Shown: positions 9,753 through 21,300 of the stretch, one piece after another
Layout: the number at the start of each line of letters is the position of its first letter
Numbering within the stretch: the first letter of the stretch is position 1
From: Microdochium bolleyi
Taxonomy: Eukaryota; Ascomycota; Sordariomycetes; Xylariales; Microdochiaceae
Direction of reading: 5' to 3'
Assembly (NCBI GenBank): GCA_001566295.1
Contig: KQ964250.1
Coordinates: 1,178,001-1,242,000 of the forward strand
DNA length: 64,000 bases
The notes under the pieces: generated by a model
Told to the model about the DNA's origin: nothing
The model's input: only the letters and a program-made list of their open reading frames with translations
The model's database searches: none
Program-made: the position numbers and the translations under genes

Positions 9753-12700
9753 TCAGAGATACCCAAGCCCTCCCATCCCCAGGACCTCTCTCAAGACCTC
9801 CCTCACCTCGTCCGCACCCCCCTGGAACCCAACCCGTCCCGCTATCTCCGCTCTCTTGCCGGCCCCGAGCTCGTTCCACCGTCCCAACAACCCCGGTGAT
9901 CCATCGACAATGTTCCTCCCCATGCTCGCGTCCACGGCTGGTGTGCTCACCTTGCCCACGACGCCGCCCGGCTGCGCAGGGCTGCGGTAGTCCTTCGGGT
10001 TCAGGCCGCAGTAGAGCTGCGGAAGCCCCGCAGAAGAGGCGAGCTGCGTGGTCAGGAACGACAGGCGGCGGTATTGTGGCTCCGAGAGCGCGGCTAGAGT
10101 CGAGAGGACGCCTGTGGGGGAGGAAAAGAGGATTATCGACGGCGGCGGTGGCGATGTGGCCGTGCCGTCAGTAGCGGAGTGAGTCTGCTGCTGCAGGTAA
10201 TCTGATGTGGACGGTAAGGTACGCGGGAGTAGCCTGCTGCGCGTCGGCGGGTGGGCACCTGCGGAGAACGTGGTCCGATGCAGGAGAAGGTGGCCCTGTA
10301 AGGATTTGGGGTCTGTTGGGAGGTGTGTTAGTCTCACACAAAGTCATACCAGAAAGCGAAAGATCTAGAGGGACAGATGGCTGGACTTACGTTCGGGGTC
10401 GAACTGCAGGACATGAATCCCACCGTCAGAGTCGCAGGCAACAATGAAAAGCTCGTCTCCATCAGGCAGAAAGTCAACCGTCAGCACCTCGAGCATAGTC
10501 GCGCTCTTGCCGAAGAGGATCATCTTGTACGGCTCCTCGGTGTATCCTGTGAACCAGACACCCTTCACGGCGTCGGCCATCAGGCACAGTCCGGTACCTT
10601 TGAGCTCGCGCACGGCCGTGACATAGCAGCTCATGTCCATGAACGCAACGGGGAGCAGGGACCCGTCCTCCTTGAGACCGCGCACCATGCACTTCTGGCC
10701 TTGCGCGACGAGCATGAGGCCCTGCGTGCCGATCTCGGACAGCGCCGTTACTGCGCCACGCGGAATGTCCTCCTTGGCAACGAGCTTCAGTCGCTGATTT
10801 GTCTCGGGCCTGCCAGGCTGTGGGATGACCTCGACGACATCGTAGACGATCACTCGGCCTTTAATCGGGAGATCTTCGCCGCGGGCCACGGCCGTGCCGA
10901 CAACAATGAGATTCTTGCGCTCGTGTGTCGCCTCGGAGACCTCGAGGTTCAGCGTCTCAATACACATGACCGTCTCGCAGTCCTCGAGCTCGACGGTGTC
11001 GATGACGGACCAGTTCGTGGGGCTCAGGAGTTTGATCACCCCGCGCGGAACCGTAGGCTTGAAAACGAGATCCTTCTCATTCTGCCATTCCCGATGATAG
11101 TCGTCCTCCTTTGGCAGCTCGAATGGTTCTGGTACGTCGCATCCAACCACGAAGGTGCCAGATGTTGAGTGGTGCGCGATCGAGTGAACGTCCGTTTGCA
11201 ATGGCAGCTTCTTCAGAGACATGCCAACGTCGGCATAGGTGGTATCTCCCTTGGGTATTTGTGCCACCCGAGCGACGCCCTTGGCATCGGCATAGATGAA
11301 GCCGTGCTCGCAGCCTTCCGTGTGGAATGAGCTCATGCCCCGAACACCGCGACCTTGGAGTTCAATGAGCTTCGGCAAGGATTTCGCAGTCTTCATAATG
11401 AATCTCGGCGCATCGCCAGGAATGAAGACAGTCGTGTATCCCGCGATGTCCTTGCAGCTCCTCATGGGAAGCAGCTTTTTCGGCTCCTCGTCCTCTTCTT
11501 CAAGCGGCTCGGGAATATTTGCGAAGGTGGGGTTCGACACTTTCTGGAAGTGCAAGCAGTCAGACAGCTCCTTCGCGTCATCTGATGGTACGCGGAAGGC
11601 TTTGTATATGGTAATGTCCTCGTTTTCTTGCCGTACCTATAGCTGTCGTTAGAGCGTCCCTTCTGAATATTGTATAGTTGCAACGGCTTACCAGTAAATA
11701 TGGCGAGACAGATGTCGAGTCTCCTAGATCGGCCACCAAGATCTCCTTCAGGCTCTCCCGGGCTGTACCTCGCCTGGCTGTGTAGTTCGCCGACAGTATG
11801 GGGGGTACGAATGAGAGGCCTTCGGCAACGTACAACGGTTTGCTCAGATCCGGCAGAGAGTACATCTGGTCCTGGTCAGTCTCACGACGGTACTAGTTTG
11901 ATGCTGAGGACTCACGTATAAAGCACCTGCCTTGCTTAGCAGAAACATGATGAGGTTCTCTCCAGGTTTGAATCCATCTTGTGGCGCCTCGCTCGAAAAG
12001 ACGCCCTTGACGTCGTCGTAGAGACATCCAGTGGCCCACTTTGTCGTTGTGAGAATTCCAGAGTCTTTCTCGAGTTCTTCCAGTTCAAGATCGGAGTCGA
12101 TCTCGGCGATGTAGATTGACGAGTCCTCACGGACGAGCAAAATGAACGGATGTACAATGCTTGCGCATTCGACCCGGGGCTCCAACCCAGTCTCCTCGTC
12201 CAGCATTGGCAGGATTTGGCTAAGGCCGAAGTCTGGTCACATCCAGGATGTAAGCATGGACTCATGGGAACGGCGTTTTGGTACGTCTTACCTCCATCAT
12301 AGACGTGCACAGCAGTCTTGAGCACTTGTACGATTCTTTGCTGGTGGCCGATAGTGCCTGCCTCGATAGTCAGCCCGGCGGCAGGCTCGAATTCGGTGCC
12401 CGTCAGTGCTTCAAAACCAGCACCAGTCAAGGCGTATACATCAGAAGTTTCGTAGCCATCCAGATCGACCTTTGACACAATCATGTACTTGTCAAACTGT
12501 GCAGCAGCGTCGGCCTCTGGTCCAGCTGAGTCGGAAGCCTTATCGCCTTGCATGGCCTTAGGCAAGGGCTTGTGTGCAGATAATGTCCAGAAACCACGCG
12601 CCTCTGCGAATTCGAAGCGCCCGATGACTGTCGGTTGGACCTGGCGGTTGAGGATGGAGACAGCGCCAGACGCGCCTCGCCCTGTCGCGCACACAAGGCT

Positions 12701-14383
12701 AAGATCACTTCTAGTGCCCTCTAGATTCGCCTTGTCAGCCTCGCTGGAAGCAACTGAGGTCTGCCCGACAGTGAAATTGCGTATTGGCGCAATGCTGACG
12801 AGGCGGTCGTGAATACGAAACTGTAATTGGCCACCCTTGCCACCACGCGCAGCTGTAGACGAGGCTTGTTTCGTTGCTGCGGAAGAATCGCCATATAGAT
12901 CGTCGTCGTCTGATATGTCTTCCAAATCTTCATCGTCCATGTTGATATCCTCTGCCTCCTTGATGGCCCTAGACTTTCTCTTACCACCTTGCACTAGCTT
13001 TCGTGTCCAGCCGACGACCAATGAATCGCCATCTGCACTTCCAACGAACATGGCATTCTTGGCAACACGACTCAGAGTTGTCGCAGCTGTACGTACTATG
13101 GAACCCCCGGCTTCGGATGGCAACAGTTGTATGTTGAAGCCAGCGACTGTGCGTCCATCGATCTGAAAAGCAAGCAGAGCTAACCGCCCATCAGCCAAAG
13201 ATATAAGGAGCTCCCCGGTCTCGGAAGAGAGGGTTCCGATCTCGCAGCCCTCCAACCTCAAATCGAGGTCAGACTGGTCATTCAGACTGAAGGATGTAGC
13301 CTGCTTGGCGAACGGGTTGACTCCGACTCCGTGCGACTTGCCAGACTGGTCAATGTGCACAAATTCATTTGCGCCGATAAGAAGCGCCCCCCCTACGGGC
13401 GCAGGCAGTGCGATGATGCGAAAGAGATCTTGAGGCAGGCCCGTGACAGACAAGATGGTGGTGGACGCTTTCTGCTGGAGGTCGAGGGTGAAGACCATGT
13501 AGATCAGGTGGTCTTTGCGACCAAGCACGGTCGAGGGAGCCATGGTCGAGAACAAGATGCCGAATGTGGGCTCGCGGTACTCATGGAGGAATGCAAGATG
13601 CACAGGGTGGATGAGACTCGGGTCAAGATTTGGGAAGCGCAAGACAAACGAGGTTGATACTGGTGTCTCTTGAGTAGTGCTAGCTCCATTGATTGTTGCG
13701 GCCTGCTCTTTGACCGGTCTTGGCCCATCCAGTTCTTCGTCCCAGTCATCCATCTCGATGTCTTCGTCCGCCGTAGCAAATTGAACGATGGCGAGCTTGC
13801 GCGGGCCAAACTTGAATGCGGCACAGCGGCTGCCCGGGTCCGCTGCCAGAAGTGTGGTGTAATTGCTCAATGGTGCCTCCCAGGGGCTGCCCTGGAGGTC
13901 GTCTTGCTCGTAGTAGTGGATCGAGGTCGTGTGCAGCGAGTGCTTTTCGGGGTCCCATCCCACCATGCTCAGTTTCGCGTCTCTGAACGAGATCAGGAGC
14001 GATTCTCCGCCAGACTTGGATGTCTGCGTCTTGATCCGTGCAAGGCCGGTGACTGTGCCCGTCAATGGGTACTCGGCGATCAGGACCAACTTGGTGTGCG
14101 TTGAGCGATCGGACCGCACGAGCACGGAGTCGCCGCCGAGAAAAGAGGTCTCGAGACCCTCATCGTCGTTCAGGCGACTGTCGTACGGCGCATTGTGCCG
14201 GCTTGCCGCTGGGGTCTGCGGGTCGTGCGCATTGTCGAGCTCGGCGGAGACAGTCTTTGTGGTGAAGATCTGGAGGAGGGAGGCCTTTGCGACAATGAGG
14301 TTGCTGCTTTGCGCTGAGAGGAAAGGCAAGACCAGAGAGTGGGTGACTGCCGTCGGGGGCGTCAGCTCCGAGTAGCACTGCAT
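9753..14383 (-). CDS. CFT1: Cleavage and polyadenylation factor subunit Cft1 (CPSF160)
   Basis: Large scaffold subunit of the nuclear machine that cleaves and polyadenylates pre-mRNA; it organises the AAUAAA-recognising module. Five exons on the minus strand (14383-12292, 12232-11916, 11865-11692, 11636-10391, 10312-9753) give 1462 aa, within the usual range for filamentous fungi. The N-terminus MQCYSELTPPTAVTHSLVLP is diagnostic. A beta-propeller region (MMS1_N type) follows with acidic linkers (EDINMDDEDLEDISDDDD). The C-terminal CPSF_A region includes FDPEHPKSLQGHLLLHRTTF across the last junction. Introns are short (59, 50, 55 and 78 nt) and all keep frame. The first exon alone encodes about half the protein. 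The start is divergent from an F-box-like gene 458 bp away. Family identity is very secure; individual junctions rest on frame and splice signals. Confidence 0.94.
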
Positions 14384-14841
14384 ATCGGCGTCGAGGTTGC
14401 CGTCATCGCCGAGGAAGGCGGTGCTGCTGGCTGTCGCGGGCGAGCATCAAGCAGGTCGAAGTTGGTCAGGTGGTGGTGGTGGACGGTGTCGAGGCTGGAT
14501 GTTTCTGGCCGACGCGATTTAGCGCGGGCATGGGCTTGGAGCTTGGATGCGGCTGCTGCAGGGGTCCTTCCCTCCGCGCAGCCAAAATGCATCCCACCAT
14601 CTCTCACATAGCGAATTCCATCTTCCATACAAAGGACAAACGTACGCGAAATGCCACCAGTGGCTGCGGAAGATTCTCCACGATCCTGATCATAAGTTCT
14701 ACCTGCGATGGGCAGTCCCGTGCTCGGACCTTTTCCTTCTTGCCGGCATGAACCGAGCACTGGCTTCAGAGACGAGACCATCGACCAGCAGTTCGTCCAA
14801 GCCAGGCCCGCGGCCTCCTAGACGGCCCGCTCTCCTGTTCG
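14384..14841. other. Divergent promoter region CFT1 / F-box-like gene
   Basis: 458 bp between divergent starts. No coding sequence supported; a short GGTGGT repeat lies near 14468-14482. Confidence 0.5.
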
Positions 14842-15588
14842 ATGGCCACCTCGTTCAATTTCTTCGAGCTCCCACCAGAATTGAGGGCGGATGTGCTGCG
14901 TCACTTGGTCGTTTATCCAACGGCCATCGATATCAATCTGTTTGGGTCTGGCCAGTGCATCTCTGCAGTGGATTTGTTCCTGGTCAGTTTCCAGATGTAC
15001 CGAGAGGCCTCTGAGCTCTTCTATTTGGAGAACGAGTTCGCCGTCGACTCCACGACACACCGCATTCCACCGGAACTCATCCGCGATGGCGGGTTCCTCA
15101 GCCCGCAGGCTCAGGACACGCGGAGGCGAATCCACAGGTTGACTGTCGACCTTCGCCGCGTGGGCGGCATGTTTGAGAACTCGCTCGCGCCGGCACTGAG
15201 TGATATGACACTCTGTGGGACGCTCAGGCATCTCAGGGTCCGGCTCGATCTCGTCGCGCCGCCACCCGTGTCCATGGTCTCCCGGCAAGGCCCTGCAGTC
15301 GACAAGGCGCCTGATCTAATGGCGCGCAGTCCGTGGCAGACCCTCTTCAAGCTGCTAGACGATCCGGATCTCGAGAAGGTCGAGGTATGGGCAGGCAGCG
15401 AACACTACGCCATCTGGTGCCCATTCCATGACCCGCTCGGAAACGACGAGAAGCAGGATTACTCACGGCCTCCTGTAGCAGTCGCCCGGGTCAAGTCTGG
15501 ACGCTGGCTGAAGCTGGATTGGAGGGCACTCGTCGATGCCTACAGTCGGAGCCACAAGATCGTTCGTGTCGGCGAGCGGTTTCGCTAG
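14842..15588 (+). CDS. F-box-like hypothetical protein
   Basis: Single-exon 248-aa protein. The N-terminus MATSFNFFELPPELRADVLR followed by HLVVYP looks like a fungal F-box or 2EXR-like opening (LPxELR...I/VLRHL), found in many fungal proteins of unknown role and in substrate receptors of SCF ubiquitin ligases. The middle part (about residues 85-150) contains RRRIHRLTVDLRR and LRHLRVRLDL, short strand-like segments as in proteins that continue with irregular leucine-rich repeats. No catalytic motif is visible. The reading frame has good codon composition throughout and a clear stop. The ATG is the first in frame after an in-frame stop just upstream. A specific substrate or partner cannot be proposed. 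The F-box reading is moderately sure; the existence of the gene is likely. Confidence 0.75.
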   Translation: MATSFNFFELPPELRADVLRHLVVYPTAIDINLFGSGQCISAVDLFLVSFQMYREASELFYLENEFAVDSTTHRIPPELIRDGGFLSPQAQDTRRRIHRLTVDLRRVGGMFENSLAPALSDMTLCGTLRHLRVRLDLVAPPPVSMVSRQGPAVDKAPDLMARSPWQTLFKLLDDPDLEKVEVWAGSEHYAIWCPFHDPLGNDEKQDYSRPPVAVARVKSGRWLKLDWRALVDAYSRSHKIVRVGERFR

Positions 15589-16604
15589 ACGCGCACCTGG
15601 CCGATCGGCAGTCTTGACAACCACGCACGTCAAGCTAACTACAGATCGTCCAGCCTGGACCTTTTGTGCTGTCGCGATGAACAAGACAGGTAAATCGCCA
15701 AGACACGGCTCAAAATGTGCCTCCTCACTGGCGATCGCCTTGGCTGTCTATCAAAACAAAAGGAGTGGTTGCACAACGGGCGAGCAGGCGATTGAACACA
15801 GATTCATGCACCTTCAGACGAGGCCGAACTCGTCCGCTATGCGAAGATGCAATTGTTCAAGAATACTAGCCGCCATTGGAAAGCACCCTTCACGGCGGAG
15901 CTGAGGTCTCTCGTGAACCGCCTGTGTTAGTAGCTCACGCGCATACACACGAGTGACACCACGAACACCAACTCCGCAGAAAGAACGAGCCAGGAGTAAG
16001 CAAAGAGCGGATGTGACGGGGAAGTGAGACAGGACAGCGAGGATCGACAGGCTTTCCGAATAATGTCAGACTCGAGTCTTGGTTTCAACAGTGGAACACG
16101 TCAGCTTTCCCTCCGTGGACTGACCGGCTGTGCCTACTGCCGGGAGAAGAAGAAGCCGTGGCCCATGCGGCGGTCTCTCACAGCATTGTATTTTGAACAC
16201 TGTAGACGTCGTCGGGAGCTAATGGCCTAGATTACTGCCACCGTTTTCCTTCACCGTTGATACAAAAATGTATCTGGGCAGAATAGCCGCTTCAACATAG
16301 CATAAAATAAAACTAATAGTACATAACTAGGGGTAGTTGGACGAGGCGTGCGTGCATGCATCGGACCCCCACACCGCCGCCGCCGCCGCCACCGCCAGCA
16401 ACAAGTTCAAGCTCAAGTCACTTGAATATGTAAAGCTGTGGTGTAACATTGGGGCAGGCTGCTGCAACCTTCCTCTCCTCCCCCCTGGGCAGTCAGTCCC
16501 CTTGTTCCTCTCGCGTAACTCTTCCGGGAGCACAAGGATCTCAACGGACGTCCGCGTGATTTGAACATGCTGTCAGTACGCAGAACGCGCTTCGGTATCT
16601 GTCC

Positions 16605-16683
<79 letters not shown>

Positions 16684-17902
16684 CGCCACGCCACGCCACT
16701 GAACGCCGTAAATTGTATGAACCCAAGGTTCCTTGTCTTACTTGCCGAGGGCGCGTCTCGTCAGCCACGGCGATAACTGCCTACTCCGTAGCTAGTCAAA
16801 TGCCAGAAAGGGGAGGTGCAGGGCAGAGGGGCTCCGAGCAGCTTCAGCCTGAAGCAATAAACAACAAGTATTAACCCCACAATGTCAAGGGGATACAAAG
16901 GCTTGCTGCTGCTGCTGCTGCCGCGCCGTGGGGCGGCTTGCAGTCTTTCCTCTTTCTGGTGCTTCGTGTGAGGAAAGGGAACATGCGCACCAATGGTTAC
17001 TTGGAGGGGTGCGTAGGCGCGTGTGGCGGCAGCTCGTACGATACTTGGCCGTTTTTTCTTCCTCTCTCGAAGGAAGATCCCGTGCTGCGGGGGGAGGATT
17101 CCAGTGCTCAGGTGTTACCTACCTTGAGGACAGTGATGCTGACAGCTGATTGAATGAATGCAAGGTTCGGGGGTCAGTTCGCTTATCTCCACGAGACGGA
17201 GTTTGTTGATCGAGTCAGATCCAAGCATACCTTATCATCCCCGTGCAGAAAAAGAGACAGTGATCGGCAGAAAGCCAAGGCAGGTCTCTGCATCACTTGG
17301 CCTTGATTGACATTTTATTTATTGACTACCGTATTGTATTCTGTCTTGTGCCGTGCTGTGCCGCCGGTGCGCCAGACGGTGGGCAGTGCGCCGCGCTCCC
17401 TTTTCCATGGCGGGCGGCGCGGGCTGGTGGGCTTGTCTGTGTCTGGCTTGTGAAACCCAGCCCGGACCCCACAACCAGCTTTGTCCCAGGCTCCAAAGTT
17501 CTCTCTTCAGTCAGGGACCCTGCGTTTCCCCACGTTGCTTGCTGATAGGTCCTGCGATCGTTGTCCTTCCTGCGGGAGGCGGGAGGTTTTCATCATCCTG
17601 CTTTGGCGACGCACGAGATCTTTCGTCTTGACGAGTCAGTGGGGGTCTGATCGCGCTTTGTGCCAGGCGGGCTGAGGGCCACAGAGGTGCTCGGCGATAT
17701 TGTTTTGGACCGTGAAAGTGGGCATTGGTCTCGTTGATGGCTTTGTCCCCACTATGACATGACGGTGGTTTTCCACGCTGCTCTCCTCTTCCCTCAACCC
17801 CTCTGTAGTGAAATGAAGGGAAAGATGATAAGGAGACAAAGGTGAGGATGTGGCCAGAGTGTCGATATGATGGGTGATAATAAGGGGGGAGAGGAACCCT
17901 CT
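15589..17902. other. Intergenic region with trinucleotide repeat
   Basis: About 2.3 kb with no supported gene. It contains the (CTG)25 tract listed separately, a second short (CTG)5 tract at 16906-16920, and probably the 3' flank of the minus-strand microprotein gene at 17.9 kb. Frames crossing the repeat (poly-Leu, poly-Ala, poly-Ser) are products of the repeat. Confidence 0.5.
16606..16680. repeat. (CTG)25 / (CAG)25 microsatellite
   Basis: 75 bp of uninterrupted CTG on the plus strand, read directly. It is followed by CCACG(CCACG) short repeats. It lies between genes, not in a supported coding region. Confidence 0.97.
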
Positions 17903-18163
17903 TCACTCGACGACGGCGACCTCGTGGAAGTCGTCCTTGTGCTCGTCGACGTGCTCGCCCCAGTGGACAGGGCCAAGCTTGAGGATCTTCATGCTGCCCT
18001 CGCTGCTGAGGCTTGAGCTGCGGCGGCTCACCGCTCCTATGGCCGCGGGCTTGTGGACGCTCTGCGAGACCGGGTATGACTGCGACACGGCGGGCGCCAG
18101 TGACAGGAAGGTCCGCGGCATGGGCTCGATCTGGCGGAAGCCGTGGTTGTTCTCGGTAGACAT
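17903..18163 (-). CDS. 86-aa conserved-looking fungal microprotein
   Basis: Single-exon ORF of 86 aa starting in a good context (ACAACAAGATGTC). N-terminus MSTENNHGFRQIEPMPRTFL, then a Ser/Arg patch (SRRSSSLSSEGS, about residues 47-58) and a C-terminal block MKILKLGPVHWGEHVDEHK with DDFHEVAVVE at the end. No signal peptide or membrane segment. The layout (RRSSS phosphorylation-like site followed by KLGPVHWGEH...HKDDFHEVAVE) resembles short uncharacterised proteins I associate with Sordariomycetes; this is recollection, not a search. A TATA-like box lies 146 nt upstream and two AGGGG stress-response-like elements lie near 18470-18482, so the promoter looks ordinary and possibly stress-linked. 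Function unknown. Both composition and promoter favour a real gene. Confidence 0.78.
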   Translation of the reverse strand: MSTENNHGFRQIEPMPRTFLSLAPAVSQSYPVSQSVHKPAAIGAVSRRSSSLSSEGSMKILKLGPVHWGEHVDEHKDDFHEVAVVE

Positions 18164-18308
18164 CTTGTTGTTGTGGTGGTAGTGGTGGTGGTGGCGTTGA
18201 GGGGTCTTTGAGGATGTGTAAGTGGAATGGTGTTCAAGGCCTGTTTGGTTTGGTTTGATTGTCCTACTTCCAAAGAACGAGCTGCCGAGGAAGGGACTGC
18301 GAAAGGTT

Positions 18309-18314
18309 CTTATA
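18309..18314 (-). promoter_or_regulatory. TATA-like box of the microprotein gene
   Basis: Minus-strand TATAAG, 146 nt upstream of the ATG at 18163, followed by a CA-rich leader with CCAAACCAAAC-type sequence. Confidence 0.5.
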
Positions 18315-21300
18315 CACGCGAGCCTGTGCCGTCTTTGCTGGGCCATTGGTAAGCGCGACATGGCGTGGTGTCTCGTCACTTCCAAGGTTCCGGGGCCACC
18401 AGTCACCTGGGCAGGTGCGAGTGGGTGCGGGCGTAGCCGAGGGCCGTGGACCACAATCCGTCTTCTTCTGTCCCCTTTCCCCTTCCGCCGTCGGTACATC
18501 CAGAATCTGCTGCTGCTTCGGCTCACGCCCCCCGCCGTTCCAGCATCCATCCGTCCCCGCCGCTGCCGAAAGAAATATTCGCATGGGGGCACATGTGACG
18601 GGGGCCTGACACTTCTGCCGCCACGCACGCACCCACCCACTGCAGTTCCAGGAATACTAATGCACGTTGCCTATCCCAAAGTTCCCACTTGGTCCGCTTT
18701 CCATTTTGACACGCCAAGAACCGCACCAGACGGTAGCCCTGCCGTCTCGTGCCTCACACCGTCGTCCGCGCCGGGGTGCTATCGCCGTAAATATATCCTC
18801 GGCGTGTTGAGTTGTTTATTTGTCGTGGCCCGGCGGGGAGTCTTCAGATAGTTCCAAGAAAAGGTCGGCCAAGGGGGCGATGAGATCGCAGACAAGGGGC
18901 ACAGACCAGGCCAATCATGTCTCACCATGCCTGGCATCTGCCCTCTCTGCCAGCAAAGTGCTTCATGTCCTGAGATACCAAACACGTGGGGGGCCAATTG
19001 GTTGATTCTGCGTGAACAGCACACAGTCCGGAGGAGACCTGTGTCCAACAGAAGATCACAGAGTTTGAAAGCATATCGTTTCGTCCCACCTGACCGACCA
19101 CCGCGCTGATGCAAGCTGGACACCCTCTTGGCAACGCGCAGGAAAGTGAAGCCGTGCCGGCAGATCTGATGCTGCTGGTCGCGGTCATGGGTGGTCCGTG
19201 GACGTCCTCACCGAGGCGAGGTCTGATCCGGAGGTTGAGCGCCAGATCAGAAGCCAATACTGCACCGAGGCATGGGGTAGCACGTCCGGCCCCGTCATGC
19301 CTCATTCGAGTGGCGCTGACAGGTTCAATTCGTTGATCTCTTGAGCTCACAGGGCGAAGCCGACCAGCGCAGAGCGCAGCCTGTGGTAATTACATAAGGC
19401 CAGGTAAAAGTGGAGGCATCCACTACTCGCAGGAGCTCTGGTCAGGTAGTTGCCATCGCGAGGTTCGGGCTGTTTTGTCAGTGGGAGGCTTACACCAAAT
19501 GCGGTTCTCTCCCCCAAGGAGAAAACGGCCACCCACCGTGTGACGTGACGTTGCCCGACGCATGCCCGGTAACTCTTTACCGATTTCCCCAGATTTGCAG
19601 AGATCTCGGCGGCGCCAGGGACAAGCCTTCTGCCGGAACAGCTCGTCGTTCCTATTGGCTGTACCCCGGCAGCACTACGGGAGAGCCCGGAAGCCACGCC
19701 TTTGAGAAAAATCTGGGGTAATCCCGACGGGCTGGATGGTTCCAGCAGCCCTTGTTCTTCTAGCCTGGGCGGATGACCCGAGCATACAGTTACCCGTGGG
19801 GGTACGGACGGTCCCGGTGCCTTTTCTTGGTGGGCCGGTGGTGCTGTCTGACGCGCAGGTCGCGGGTCCCAGATGCCCAGTGTACGGGAAGTAGCCCAGC
19901 TCGCGTGCGAGGAACTTTTTGAATGTGAGCCTCGAAAGCACTTGGAAAAGTCCGCCGTACTGCTCAGGTATCGTCATCAGCATGTGAGACTGTCCGACAT
20001 ATCCCGCGGTTCAGGGAGATGGTTACTTTCGGCCTCGCTGATCACGCGATATGACGCCTTCGCACTGCCGTCGTAGTCCTGCTTCTGAGGAACAAGGCAG
20101 CAATGATTCTGGGTCTATTCGGACCCTGTTCTGACTTGTGATAAGTCAGCCAACATTGAGATTGTTCTCGTGTGATTATTCTTTGGTTGTTGGCAAGTGG
20201 CAACCTTGGTGTCAGCGACTGTCGCACTCGATCTCAGAGGTGGTGTCGTGGTTAGAAATCCTACGTGAAATCGCTCTCGAACGCATACAAGGCTCAGCTT
20301 TAGATGTAACGACTTCGGCCTCGATCTTGGACCTGCATTGGTAGTCGAAAGGATGGTTAGAAGCATATCGTCAGCGGTTTCGTTCTCTGCGACGCAATCC
20401 TCGTATGGAGACAAGCTCAGCTTCTGACAGCTGTGTCAGTTAGCAAGTTTACGACACATGGGCCACAAGAGTATGGAGGCGCGCCTTGAAGTTCTCACCT
20501 CCGACAAAGGGCCATGCTCCGGGAGGGCGTATTGTCCTTACAGCGTATGGACGAGGCGAAGGTGGGCACAACGCTGATCAACGAAAAGAAAAGGCCGGCT
20601 GCAAAAGTCTAGCAGATGAGCTGAGCCCTGGAAGACTTCGAGGTCTCACGAATATCGTAGAGCAGCGGCTCGATTGCCGTGTAGAGGGACTTGAATCCAA
20701 GACGGGCAGCTTCAAGATTCAGGAGCACGACGATGTCTTCGTAACATATCAGCCTGACTAGACTTCCGTAGAACCTTGCGTCTTGAACCTGCTAATACTG
20801 CGGCTTTTGCTGACGATACTGTGCGCGTCAAGAAGCATTAAATTTGATGACTCTGGATTGTCGGGCCTGCCATTAGTTACTTTGTATCGCTTGTTGGAGA
20901 CCGGGTGTACTCACACCAGCAAGGCAATCAATGGCTAGTCTTTGTGTCTAGATCTCATTCCGCAGCAGTCGAAGCAGTGACCCGGGATTTTCCAACAGAG
21001 CCCGTGTCGGGATTGTGGGCGCGAGGCAAGCGTGGATGCCGGCGGCGTTTCGCAAGCCTCGTTATGCCCACGAAAGACTCATGTCATCAGCGCTTCTGAT
21101 GAGCATGGCTCAAGCCTTTGTCTTAGCTTAGGGTAAACGATTGTTTCTGCGCACTCGAAACAAGGTGCAGTTGGTTCTGTATCCATACAGAGTGTGCCGG
21201 GCCAATGCGAGCATGAGCGGATCAGAAAGGCTAGCCAACGGCTTCAGGCCACAGATGGCTGCGATCCGGTGAAGCGCGATCAGCCTTGGAGCAGCACAAT

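Noticed and set aside
16561..16776. Poly-Leu plus-strand frame and poly-Ala/poly-Ser minus-strand frames
   Set aside because: Repeat artefacts of the CTG tract with no flanking coding sequence.
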